This document shows positions 53,841 through 61,774 of a DNA stretch of 64,000 bases, piece after piece (the stretch's first letter is position 1; each line of letters starts with the position of its first letter). The stretch is from assembly GCA_041749015.1 (NCBI GenBank), contig JBGTCD010000087.1, forward strand, positions 23,285 through 87,284, read 5' to 3'. The DNA is from JBGTCD01 sp041749015. GTDB taxonomy: Bacteria > Bacteroidota > Bacteroidia > Cytophagales > Cyclobacteriaceae. The notes below the pieces were generated by a model. The model ran no database searches and was not told the origin of the DNA. It saw only the letters and a program-made list of their open reading frames with translations. A program made the translations under genes and the position numbers.

Positions 53841-53951
53841 ATAGAATTGGTGTTCCAGGTATCTGGGAATCTCAGAACTTACTATGAATTTTTATCGCGG
53901 CCTTCCTCGGTATTTTATCAAACTATTTCTGCGTTATGCGGTTCTTATGGC

Positions 53952-55265
53952 ATGAAGGACAGGGTCGTTTTGGTTTGGTTCAGAAATGATCTCAGAGTAC
54001 AGGATCACGAGGCTTTGTATCGGGCATCAATGGAAGCTGATGTGGTGATACCGGTTTTTATTATTGATCCCAGGCATTTTGAAATTACAAAATATGGGTT
54101 CACCAAGACTGGACCCTTCAGGGTAAAGTTTTTACTGGAAAGCCTCAAGAATCTGGATAAAAATCTAAGCCTTTACGGTGGCCGCCTGATTATCCGTACC
54201 GGATTTCCTGAAAGGATCATCCCGGAATTGGTTCAGGAAGCGGGGGCCTCCAAAGTATATGCTTCAAGGGAAATTACGCAAGAAGAATTAGCGGTAGAAA
54301 AAATGGTGGACGAAAACCTGGTGAAGTTGGGCGTAGAGGGAGCCTGGTTTTGGCAGTCCACCCTTTTTCATGAAGCGGATATTCCATGGCCCATCAACAG
54401 GCTGCCGGAAGTCTTCACAGACTTTCGAAAAGAAGCTGAAAAAATGGCCCCTGTCAGAGAGGTTTTTCCCACGCCCGGGAAGCTAAATACCCCAAAAGAC
54501 CTTATCTCCGAAACCTTACCGTCAATGGATGATTTGGGAATACAACCCGAAACAACAGACCCCCGTGCAGCAATGGCATTCCAGGGTGGAGAGGATGCTG
54601 CCTGGAACAGGGTCAACCATTATTTTTGGGAAACCGACCAATTGGCGCACTATAAAGAAACCCGAAACGGTATGCTGGGAGCAGACTATTCTACTAAATT
54701 ATCCCCCTGGCTGGCTTTGGGATGCATCTCGCCCAGATCGGTGTACTTTGAAATAAAAAAGTACGAAACGGAGCGAAAAAAAAATTCCAGTACCTATTGG
54801 TTATTTTTTGAGCTCATGTGGCGGGATTATTTCAAATTCGTGGCTAAAAAGTACGGCAATAAAATATTTCACCTCAATGGCATCAATGGGGAATCAGCCC
54901 CAGAGGGCGATAATTCCAGATTTTTTGAGGAATGGCATAAAGGTACGACCGAAGTGCCTTTTGTAGATGCCAATATGCAGGAATTGCTCTTGACCGGATT
55001 TATGTCCAACCGTGGCCGGCAAAATGTGGCCAGCTTTTGGGTCAATGATCTGGAGCAGGATTGGCGCAAGGGAGCCGCCTGGTTTGAGCATCGCCTCACC
55101 GATTATGACCCTTGCAGCAACTGGCTCAATTGGGCATATGTAGCCGGTGTAGGCAATGACCCACGAAAAGACAGGTACTTCAATATCGAAAGTCAGGCTC
55201 AAAGATACGACCCTAAAGGCCATTACACGGCTCATTGGCTAGGGCCAATTTTATCCGAAAAGTAA
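53952..55265 (+). CDS. DASH-type cryptochrome / photolyase
   Basis: 437 residues from ATG 53952, which begins the photolyase domain (MKDRVVLVWFRNDLRVQDHEA); a longer start at 53847 adds 35 unrelated residues. The FAD-binding half has the DASH signatures ELMWRDYFKFVAKKYG, FVDANMQELLLTGFMSNRGR, QNVASFWVNDLEQDWR, and GVGNDPRKDRYFNI. DASH proteins repair cyclobutane dimers in single-stranded DNA under light. The last 16 codons and stop are duplicated at 55754-55808, beyond element B. Confidence 0.93.
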   Translation: MKDRVVLVWFRNDLRVQDHEALYRASMEADVVIPVFIIDPRHFEITKYGFTKTGPFRVKFLLESLKNLDKNLSLYGGRLIIRTGFPERIIPELVQEAGASKVYASREITQEELAVEKMVDENLVKLGVEGAWFWQSTLFHEADIPWPINRLPEVFTDFRKEAEKMAPVREVFPTPGKLNTPKDLISETLPSMDDLGIQPETTDPRAAMAFQGGEDAAWNRVNHYFWETDQLAHYKETRNGMLGADYSTKLSPWLALGCISPRSVYFEIKKYETERKKNSSTYWLFFELMWRDYFKFVAKKYGNKIFHLNGINGESAPEGDNSRFFEEWHKGTTEVPFVDANMQELLLTGFMSNRGRQNVASFWVNDLEQDWRKGAAWFEHRLTDYDPCSNWLNWAYVAGVGNDPRKDRYFNIESQAQRYDPKGHYTAHWLGPILSEK

Positions 55266-55290
55266 TTTAAAAGGCTCTCGTAAACCTGAA
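55213..55290. repeat. Junction duplicate, left copy (element B)
   Basis: 78 bases that repeat at 55754-55832. The copy holds the true end of the cryptochrome gene (plus strand) and then a detached end of the convergent gene (minus strand; F-R-F-T-R-A-F-stop, compared with F-R-L-T-R-A-F-stop in the real gene). Ten base differences fall in codons and nine of them are silent. Confidence 0.88.
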
Positions 55291-55361
55291 GAGCTTCTTG
55301 TTTTAAATTTTCTGTGATAGCATCGCAAAAATCTTATTAAAATTGTGATTGAATAAGAAAG

Positions 55362-55606
55362 GTGCGGCTGGGTGTCCACCTCCAGCGCGGACGTTCCGGG
55401 GCCATGCGGGTAAGCAAGCCTTGAATGTGTCTTTCAGGGTAGAACCATGTAAATGCAGCCCAACTCTATAATTCTTATGTTTCGTATTTGCAGACTTTAC
55501 AAGACAGATTCCTGCAGGGCGGGCAAGCGCGTTTCGCGGGGAGGGACGTCATTGGAGGTGGTGCCCTTTTTTGTTTCTTTTTTGGGCAAGCAAAAAAGAA
55601 TAGAAA
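55362..55606 (+). other. Structured intergenic element, copy B
   Basis: 245 nt, same organisation as copy A at 40664: conserved halves 55362-55449 and 55501-55606 and a 51-nt centre of unrelated sequence. The long-range stem pairs CCACCTCCA (55376-55384) with TGGAGGTGG (55553-55561); compared with copy A the middle pair has flipped from G-C to C-G (C55380 with G55557). The hairpin CGCG-TTT-CGCG (55528-55538) replaces TGTG-TTT-CGCG, which keeps pairing through G-U. The A/T-rich 10-bp hairpin near the end is identical in both. Confidence 0.8.
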
Positions 55607-55719
55607 AAGAAATTAGCACAAACCATTTTGCTTTTTACTCAATCTTCCGACCAGTTAATCCATTTTTGAAAACTAAAGATTTAGAGTTTTAAGATTGAAA
55701 AGCAAAAAGTCCTTTTATT

Positions 55720-55744
55720 TTAAAATGGAGAAACTCCATTTTAA
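55720..55744. repeat. Perfect 11-bp hairpin between element B and the right junction copy
   Basis: TTAAAATGGAG / CTCCATTTTAA with loop AAA. It is absent from locus A. It may be a terminator for the convergent gene, or part of the insert boundary. Confidence 0.6.
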
Positions 55745-55753
55745 GAATAGAAA

Positions 55754-55832
55754 CTAAAAGGCCATTACACGGCCCATTGGTTAGGGCCGATTTTATCCGA
55801 AAAGTAGTTTAAAAAGCCCGTGTAAGCCGGAA
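55754..55832. repeat. Junction duplicate, right copy (element B)
   Basis: 79 bases matching 55213-55290. It holds a detached end of the cryptochrome gene (16 codons and a stop, three silent codon changes and TAA to TAG) and the true 3' end of the lipoprotein gene on the minus strand. Confidence 0.88.
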
Positions 55833-56354
55833 ATAATCAGCCATAGTGATGCGGAAGGCTTCCCGCTCTTTAGGATCACTCAGAAAATCAAAGGTTGTGC
55901 CATTAAGAGTCACGGTAAGTTTTTTTCCTGAGATAATAGCCTCATAAATTTGGTTTGAAAATTTAAGCATGTTGGTCTTTTCTCTTTGGGCCATAATGAT
56001 GACCCCGGTAGAATCTGATGCCTCATCATGCCAATCAACACTGATGATCTCTACATCTTCAAAAAACGCATTGGGTTCCGTGAGTACATAGGCTTCATCC
56101 TTCATCCAGTTGACCAGGATGGCCAGCTGAATTTGAGGGATCTCATTATTGATTTTTCGGGCTTTTAGCCGGAATACTTTAAGTTTTGCTTCTTTTAATT
56201 CTTCCAGTTCATAAGATGACTGCCGAATGTTCTTAAAAAAAATTTGGGTATCATCATATACTCTGAAATTGAAGGCTTCAGTATTGACGGCCTTGCCATT
56301 ATCCATTTGGCAGGCGGCAAGGGTCAGGATGGCGAGAATTAAGAATCGATACAT
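55809..56354 (-). CDS. Lipoprotein of unknown function
   Basis: 181 residues with a lipobox (LAILTLAAC, Cys15). The body shows FNFRVYDDTQIFFKNIRQS and ends in DYFRLTRAF. I do not recognise a family. Its 3' end lies inside the right junction copy of element B, and a near-identical end stands detached at 55267-55290. It is co-directional with the decarboxylase gene (36-base gap). Confidence 0.72.
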   Translation of the reverse strand: MYRFLILAILTLAACQMDNGKAVNTEAFNFRVYDDTQIFFKNIRQSSYELEELKEAKLKVFRLKARKINNEIPQIQLAILVNWMKDEAYVLTEPNAFFEDVEIISVDWHDEASDSTGVIIMAQREKTNMLKFSNQIYEAIISGKKLTVTLNGTTFDFLSDPKEREAFRITMADYFRLTRAF

Positions 56355-56390
56355 AGTACACTTAAAGTATGATTCTTTCTAACAACCAAT

Positions 56391-57794
56391 TCAGATTTTG
56401 GTTGCCTCCTCCCTGATTAGTTGCCAGGACCGTTGCACATCCTCCAGTGTAATATGAGTTTGGCCACAAACCATCCTGATGGCAAACTTATTCCTGATCC
56501 GGGTGTGGGTTAGAAAAATTTTCCGCGTCCGGTTCAGGTTTTTCATAAGTTGCTCCGTAATGGTATCGGGGTTTTGGCCGGGCTTTGTTAACCTAAAGCA
56601 TACCAGATTACTGGTAAGTGGTGCCATGACTTCAAAATCAGGTTCATTATTGATTTCTTTTAGAAGCCATTCCGCAATAGAAAGGTGCTCCCGTAGCCGG
56701 GACCTGATGCCTTCCATCCCGTAGGAGCCTATCACAAACCAAAGCTTTAGGGCCCGAAATCGCCTACCCAACTGGATGCCCCAGTCCCGGTAATTATGGA
56801 CCTGATTATCTGCCTCGGTGCGCAGATATTCCGGGGTGGCGGCAAAGGTGTGCACCAGGCTTTGTGGGTCTTTCACAAAATAGGCGGTGCAGTCAAAATT
56901 AGTGAACATCCATTTGTGAGGATTGAATAAAAATGAATCTGCTTTTTTAAATCCCTTTGCCAGGTGCTGCTTCTCAGGCAGCAGGAGCATGGTGCCAAGA
57001 TAGGCAGCGTCAATATGATACCAAATGCGATGGTGCTCTGCAATATGGCCTATGTCAAGTAAAGGATCTATAGCGGTAGTTCCTGTAGTGCCAAAAGTAG
57101 CAATGACACAAAGCGGCACCAGCCCATTTTCCTTATCATTTTTTATAGCCGCCTCCAACGCTTCAGGGATCATGGCCAGGTGCTCATCTACCGCGATTTT
57201 TCGGAGGTATTTGCTGCCAAATCCGGCTATTTTTACGGCCTTATCTACGGATGAATGGGCCTCCTCTGAGCAATATATCGTAAATGGTCTTTGACCATAA
57301 AAACCTTCTTCATTGATTTTAAAATCTGTGGCTTTTTCACGGGCCGTCAGTAGGGCGCAAATGGTGGCCGTGGAGGCAGTATCCTGAATCACCCCTGAGA
57401 ATGAATCAGGCAGCCCGATGCCATCTTGGAGCCAGTTCATCATTTTTTCTTCCAACTCGGTGGCGGCGGGAGAAGTGACCCACAGCATGCACTGGGCCCC
57501 CATGGTGGCAGTTACCATTTCCGCAAGAATGGAGGGGTCGCTGTTGTTGGCTGGAAAATATCCGTAGTACCCAGGGTGCTGCCAGTGCGTCATCCCGGGG
57601 AGTATAAAGTCTTCAAAATCCTTGAAAATGGACTCAAAAGGAATGGGTTTTTCAGGTGCCTTGTCCGGTATTTTATTGAAAATTTCTCCCGGACTTACAT
57701 TTGGGGTTACGGGCAGTTCGGATATTTCTTTCAGGTAATTTTCCATCCACCGCAGCACCTGGGCCCCATGTTTTTCTATAAATGCACCTCTCAT
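56391..57794 (-). CDS. PLP-dependent amino-acid decarboxylase (group II, aromatic-type)
   Basis: 467 residues. Motifs are MTHWQHPGYYGYFPAN at the N-terminus, His180 that stacks on PLP (CSEEAHSS), Asp262 (HIDAAYLG) and Lys294, the PLP-binding residue (FNPHKWMFTNFDC). The HPGYYGYFP start and length match aromatic-L-amino-acid decarboxylase-like enzymes; aspartate or other substrates cannot be excluded. It acts in the cytoplasm. Confidence 0.92.
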   Translation of the reverse strand: MRGAFIEKHGAQVLRWMENYLKEISELPVTPNVSPGEIFNKIPDKAPEKPIPFESIFKDFEDFILPGMTHWQHPGYYGYFPANNSDPSILAEMVTATMGAQCMLWVTSPAATELEEKMMNWLQDGIGLPDSFSGVIQDTASTATICALLTAREKATDFKINEEGFYGQRPFTIYCSEEAHSSVDKAVKIAGFGSKYLRKIAVDEHLAMIPEALEAAIKNDKENGLVPLCVIATFGTTGTTAIDPLLDIGHIAEHHRIWYHIDAAYLGTMLLLPEKQHLAKGFKKADSFLFNPHKWMFTNFDCTAYFVKDPQSLVHTFAATPEYLRTEADNQVHNYRDWGIQLGRRFRALKLWFVIGSYGMEGIRSRLREHLSIAEWLLKEINNEPDFEVMAPLTSNLVCFRLTKPGQNPDTITEQLMKNLNRTRKIFLTHTRIRNKFAIRMVCGQTHITLEDVQRSWQLIREEATKI

Positions 57795-57909
57795 AATCTA
57801 GAGTTTACTCCTAAGGTAATATTAAGAAAATTCAGGGATTCTCTCAGCTTTTAAATTTATTGCATATATTTAAAATCACTTTTGATCAACCTTAAACTAA
57901 AAACTAATT

Positions 57910-58251
57910 ATGGATGAGTTAGATAAGCAAGAATTGCCTAATGCCACCGCAACCCTGGTATTGGGTATCCTTTCGATCGTATTTTTTTGCTGCTATGGTA
58001 TCATAGGGCTCGCATTGGGTATTATTGCTCTGGTAATTTCCAATAAATCAGTAAAGCTTTTTAAAGAGGCCCCAGAAAAATATAAGGGGTACAGCAACCT
58101 GAATGCCGGCCGGATCTGTGCCATCATTGGGGTAATTTTGAGTGGTATTTATCTCCTGGTTATTATAATTTACCTTATTGCATTCGGCACCATGTTTGGC
58201 GCTATGGGTGGATGGGAAGAACTCATGGAGGAGTTGCAAAATCTAGAATAA
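57910..58251 (+). CDS. Small CCC-motif membrane protein (DUF4190-like)
   Basis: 113 residues with two membrane segments (about 16-43 and 66-93). The first includes SIVFFCCYGIIGLALGIIAL, the CC-rich helix that names the CCC-motif membrane proteins. Its function is unknown. It is the first of four co-directional small membrane-protein genes; a terminator-like hairpin sits after it. Confidence 0.85.
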   Translation: MDELDKQELPNATATLVLGILSIVFFCCYGIIGLALGIIALVISNKSVKLFKEAPEKYKGYSNLNAGRICAIIGVILSGIYLLVIIIYLIAFGTMFGAMGGWEELMEELQNLE

Positions 58252-58253
58252 TT

Positions 58254-58277
58254 AAAAAGGCCTCCGGGCCTTTTTTT
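58254..58277 (+). terminator. Terminator between the CCC-motif and TM2 genes
   Basis: 8-bp stem AAAAAGGC / GCCTTTTT with a 6-base loop and a T run. It ends 12 bases before the next ATG, so it may be partly read through. Confidence 0.75.
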
Positions 58278-58289
58278 AACTATTTCTTT

Positions 58290-58628
58290 ATGGATGAACA
58301 AAAAGTAGACATGTTTATTATCACGAATGGGAAATACTTTGAATCTCATCAGGTGAATGCCATCAGGGAGAGGCTGTTGAAAATGGATGAATCTCGCTGG
58401 ACCATGCTTCAAAGTACCAGCTTCAACGACCCAACGCTTTTATTAGTGGTTTCCATATTGGTGGGCAGCATTGGGGTGGACCGTTTTATCATTGGTGATG
58501 TCGGGCTTGGAATTGGCAAATTATTAACCTGTGGCGGGCTTGGAATCTGGACCATTGTCGATTGGTTTTTAATAATGGGGGCTACCAAAGAGAAAAATCT
58601 GGATAAAATCAGACCGTATTTTCAATAA
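58290..58628 (+). CDS. TM2-domain membrane protein
   Basis: 112 residues from ATG 58290 (a start at 58212 would overlap the previous gene). After a ~50-residue polar part come two membrane segments with the TM2 pattern: LVVSILVGSIGVDRFIIGDVG and GLGIWTIVDWFLIMG. TM2 proteins are widespread and mostly uncharacterised. It lies eight bases before the DUF2752 gene. Confidence 0.88.
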   Translation: MDEQKVDMFIITNGKYFESHQVNAIRERLLKMDESRWTMLQSTSFNDPTLLLVVSILVGSIGVDRFIIGDVGLGIGKLLTCGGLGIWTIVDWFLIMGATKEKNLDKIRPYFQ

Positions 58629-58636
58629 AAATTAGG

Positions 58637-59053
58637 ATGACCAGGGCCAAACTATATTGGCTGATTGCCCTACTGTGTACCGCAGGCTATATGTGGGTTG
58701 GATATCATTGGGTTGGTGGTGACGCAGGGGAAGCGCCAAGTATTGTTGGCTCTTGTATGATAAAACATACTACGGGTGTGCCCTGTCCCTCATGTGGTAG
58801 TACCCGGTCGGCCCTGCTCATCCTGGATGGCCGATGGAGTGAGGCTTTCTTAAAAAATCCTCTGGGTTTTTTGGCGATTGGATTACTTTTGATTTTGCCG
58901 GTGATTTTGATATTCGATTTATTGAAAGGCCGGGAGACCTTGTTTAAGCTATACCTGAGAGGGGAGACCATCCTCCGGAAAAAGCAATGGTTCATACCAT
59001 TAACTGCACTAATCCTGGCTAATTGGGTGTGGAATATAATTAAAGTACTTTGA
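58637..59053 (+). CDS. DUF2752 membrane protein
   Basis: 138 residues. The family mark CPSCGSTRSALLILDGRW sits near residue 50, with about three membrane segments. Function unknown; the CPxCG pair may bind metal. Its stop overlaps the TTG start of the next gene by four bases, so translation is coupled. Confidence 0.9.
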   Translation: MTRAKLYWLIALLCTAGYMWVGYHWVGGDAGEAPSIVGSCMIKHTTGVPCPSCGSTRSALLILDGRWSEAFLKNPLGFLAIGLLLILPVILIFDLLKGRETLFKLYLRGETILRKKQWFIPLTALILANWVWNIIKVL

Positions 59054-59481
59054 TCAGAATTGAAGATTTTGCTTACAAGCCACTTGAGCATGAAGCTGAA
59101 AAAGCTTCCAATACCTACCTCATGTCCCTGGTGGCCCTGATGATCGGGTTGCCCATTCCCATAGTGAATTTTATTGCTACCCTGATCATGTTTTTCGCCT
59201 ACAGGGATCAAACCCTTTTTGTAAGATGGCATGCTACCCAGGCCCTGCTTTCTCAGGCCTCCCTATTAATTTTTAACGTCATCGGGTATTTTCATGTAGT
59301 CCTATTTATTTTTTGGCATGTGGTGCCGGGCCTGTGGGTCATAATTTATCTGGGCATACTTTTCCTGATCAATCTTGCCGAATTTATCATGACCATCATT
59401 TCGGCCATTTATGTAAGACGGGGGAGGCATGTCACCTGGTGGGTCCTGGGCACTTTGGCTGACCGGTGGCAAAGGCCATAA
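59050..59481 (+). CDS. DUF4870-type membrane protein, TTG start
   Basis: 143 residues. Membrane segments lie at about 25-48, 65-105 and 107-125 with the DUF4870 pattern LIMFFAYRDQTLFVRWHATQALLSQ. The start TTG overlaps the upstream stop (TTGA). No ATG gives a comparable N-terminus. Function unknown. Confidence 0.82.
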   Translation: MIRIEDFAYKPLEHEAEKASNTYLMSLVALMIGLPIPIVNFIATLIMFFAYRDQTLFVRWHATQALLSQASLLIFNVIGYFHVVLFIFWHVVPGLWVIIYLGILFLINLAEFIMTIISAIYVRRGRHVTWWVLGTLADRWQRP

Positions 59482-59483
59482 AA

Positions 59484-59503
59484 AAAGGGGCCAGAGCCCC
59501 TTT
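59484..59503. terminator. Bidirectional terminator between convergent small membrane-protein genes
   Basis: Perfect stem AAAGGGGC / GCCCCTTT with a 4-base loop. It lies between the stop of the DUF4870 gene and that of the DUF5684 gene, with A/T tracts on both sides, so it can end both transcripts. Confidence 0.8.
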
Positions 59504-59523
59504 CTAAAATATCATCTATTGAA

Positions 59524-59937
59524 TTATGCAGAAACAGAATCAGTTGCTAATTTACCACCTGCCCCAACATATTTGGCACTGCCAAATCCTAAAACAGGGA
59601 TAAAGATGAACGGTAAGAAAATAAGCCCGATTGTAGTCCCTACCCCTTGTCCAAACGAAAGTGATAATTGATGGTAAACAATAATAACCATAATGAAGTT
59701 TACAATTGGGATTAGGAATAAGATAATCCACCAAACCGGCTTACCAGTAACCTCCAGTAATACTACCAAATTGTAAATGGGAATAATTGCGGCCCATCCG
59801 GGTTTCCCGGCTTTGGTAAAAATTTTCCACATTCCAGCGATAATGAGAACAAAAACCGCGAGATAAATAACTAAAACAACGCCGCCTAAAGCACCTGCAG
59901 CGCCATTGTCCATGCCTTGAAAATCCATTTCTTCCAT
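59524..59937 (-). CDS. DUF5684-type membrane protein
   Basis: 137 residues with four membrane segments. The sequence WKIFTKAGKPGWAAIIPIYN followed by GKPVWWIILFLIPIVNFIM is the DUF5684 pattern. Its function is unknown. It is convergent with the four-gene membrane cluster and may be regulated together with it, which is an inference from the shared theme. Confidence 0.88.
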   Translation of the reverse strand: MEEMDFQGMDNGAAGALGGVVLVIYLAVFVLIIAGMWKIFTKAGKPGWAAIIPIYNLVVLLEVTGKPVWWIILFLIPIVNFIMVIIVYHQLSLSFGQGVGTTIGLIFLPFIFIPVLGFGSAKYVGAGGKLATDSVSA

Positions 59938-60133
59938 GATAATAATTGTTAGTTTAAGGTTGATTACCTGCCAAAGTATAAAAAAAGAATAATAATTGAA
60001 AGCAGGTGGAGCCTTAAAATAAAACTCAAGGACACATGAAATCTTAAATTATTGGAAATCAATAAAATACGCTGTGATAGGACCGTGATGGAATATATGG
60101 GTCTATTGGTTGATATGAAACCTAATGGCAATT

Positions 60134-60331
60134 TTAGGAGAAATACCGGATGGTATAGATCCTTTTGGGATCCCTGAAGTTTTTAAAAAAGGCGCTTTGG
60201 TCTTCAAAATGGCTTGAACTTATCTCTGAAGCAGAAGCCACCAGGTTCTTTTGCTCCGGTTCAGGGGCATCAATGGCTCCTGGTATTATCAGTGCTGTAC
60301 TTACGATTATTACTTTAAATACACGTTTCAT
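60134..60331 (-). CDS. Small secreted-type ORF with a strong Shine-Dalgarno
   Basis: 65 residues from ATG 60331: MKRVFKVIIVSTALIIPGAI followed by a polar tail ending IRYFS. The leader looks like a signal peptide or anchor. AGGAGG lies six bases before the ATG, unusual for a Bacteroidetes gene, where such sites are rare. I recognise no family. It could be a real small exported protein or a chance ORF beside the palindromic element; the SD favours the former. Confidence 0.5.
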   Translation of the reverse strand: MKRVFKVIIVSTALIIPGAIDAPEPEQKNLVASASEISSSHFEDQSAFFKNFRDPKRIYTIRYFS

Positions 60332-60443
60332 GATCCACCTCCTCTTTTTACTGTTACAACATGGTAAATACAATTCCCGTGCCAATTTGGGATTTTTGCA
60401 GTTGTGACGTAGCTCTCGCTATTTTAGTAGCCAACCTGCTAGC

Positions 60444-60591
60444 TTATCGTCATTGCGAGCGGGAGGGTGAGCACCAGGGGCAGGAGCGCGGCAATCTCAA
60501 ACTTTAGGATCGCGCACGTTTCTTTTCACGAGATTGCCACGTCAACCATCTACTGCTACCGCAGCATCTGTTTTCCTCGCAATGACGATAA
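60444..60591. mobile_element. MITE-like palindromic element
   Basis: 148 bp bounded by perfect 16-bp inverted repeats (TTATCGTCATTGCGAG at 60444-60459; its complement at 60576-60591). An inner pair GGCAATCTC (60490-60498) and GAGATTGCC (60530-60538) extends the fold. The sequence type, CGTCATTGCGAG...GGCAATCTC, is a repeat known from many bacterial genomes. No transposase is encoded. Confidence 0.75.
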
Positions 60592-60645
60592 TTATTGAAA
60601 TGACGAAAAAATTGAGTTAGCGTTAGTGTTTGGGGTAGGGTTACT

Positions 60646-60672
60646 GTCAAGGTCATAGTCAAGGTCATAGTC
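60646..60672. repeat. Short tandem repeat
   Basis: Two perfect copies of GTCAAGGTCATA followed by a partial third (GTC). A degenerate six-base rhythm continues to the left. It lies just past the stop of the unknown secreted-protein gene (60688). Confidence 0.6.
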
Positions 60673-60687
60673 GACCGACCCACACCA

Positions 60688-61680
60688 TTATTTTTTAATA
60701 GCATTGACTGAGTGCTGGATGTAATTTTCAAATGCTTTACTCCAATCGGGGTCTGCATCCCATTTTTCACCAACATAAATATTGCCGGTAAAAAGGTGCT
60801 TGATATAGTATTTATATACAGGTCGCCCGATGGGCATTTTTCTGCTTTCATTGATGCCTATGCTCATTAGCTCCTTCTGGTCGCCCTGGCCCTTGTAATC
60901 CAGCATTCTTAAAATTGAACTTCCCCTGGTTTGTATCCTGCAGAGCCTGAACTGGAATTTTTGATCCAGTAGGTCCCTATCTGTGAGATCAGGGTTTACA
61001 TACTCAAATTTGTAAGGGTAATTATTCATAATTGCCGCTGCAACAGCGCTGTCCCCAGGGCTTTTATAATAATTAGGCACAGCTAGCAGGTCAATTGTCA
61101 AATTGGGGTTATAAGTTTCAAAACGGCGACTGGTCACGATTTTTGGCAGTTGCCCTGGTTCCGGCACGTCATTGATCAATAAATTGATACGCTCAAGCCC
61201 GGCATTGGATGCCCTCCGGTATATGTTACTAAATAGCCTTTTATAATCTGCATCACTGAGCGTCCAGGCCTGCTGCCCCATGCTGAAAAGGTTTGTGCCT
61301 TGTCCCAAAGCGGTAATATATGCCGTATACTCCGAGGGGCTTTTATGAATAATAATGGCCACACCAACCCCTCTTTTTTTGAGTAATGCGGCAAAAGCAT
61401 TTTCAGTATCATTCCCTGAGTAAACATCAAGGATATCATAATAAGCCACTGCATCAATCCCCGCTCTTTGAAATTGTTCCTGTGCAGCTACCTGAATTTT
61501 TTTGCCTTCCTCAATGCCTAAAGTCCCTGAGAGCATTACGGCCGCTTTAGTTTTGAGCATATCCTCGGGGAATGAGGCTCCCTGGGTAAAAAAAACTTCA
61601 GGGTTGATGGCCTGCCCTGTAACCGAAGCCGTAATGATGCAGGCAAAAAGGGCGAGAAATATGGATTTAAAATTTTTCAT
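60688..61680 (-). CDS. Secreted protein of unknown function
   Basis: 330 residues from ATG 61680 (MKNFKSIFLALFACIITASV), with a signal peptide ending at SVTG and mature start QAINPEVFF. There is no recognisable domain; DADPDWSKAFENYIQHSV ends the protein. It appears to be a conserved Bacteroidetes hypothetical. The gene is divergent from the patatin gene. Confidence 0.72.
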   Translation of the reverse strand: MKNFKSIFLALFACIITASVTGQAINPEVFFTQGASFPEDMLKTKAAVMLSGTLGIEEGKKIQVAAQEQFQRAGIDAVAYYDILDVYSGNDTENAFAALLKKRGVGVAIIIHKSPSEYTAYITALGQGTNLFSMGQQAWTLSDADYKRLFSNIYRRASNAGLERINLLINDVPEPGQLPKIVTSRRFETYNPNLTIDLLAVPNYYKSPGDSAVAAAIMNNYPYKFEYVNPDLTDRDLLDQKFQFRLCRIQTRGSSILRMLDYKGQGDQKELMSIGINESRKMPIGRPVYKYYIKHLFTGNIYVGEKWDADPDWSKAFENYIQHSVNAIKK

Positions 61681-61774
61681 TTTAATGGGCAACGAAATAA
61701 AACATATTTATTGGTTTGTAGGGTCATAAATTTTTAGAAATTTGAAAAAGTACTAGCACTTAAAAGCAAAGATA

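Noticed and set aside
53847..53951. Upstream extension of the cryptochrome gene
   Set aside because: The 35 extra residues have no photolyase similarity, and the conserved domain starts right after ATG 53952.
60504..60851. Minus-strand ORF with Thr-Leu-Thr repeats
   Set aside because: It reads through the tandem repeat and the palindromic element and overlaps the secreted-protein gene in another frame; the repeats come from the DNA, not a protein.
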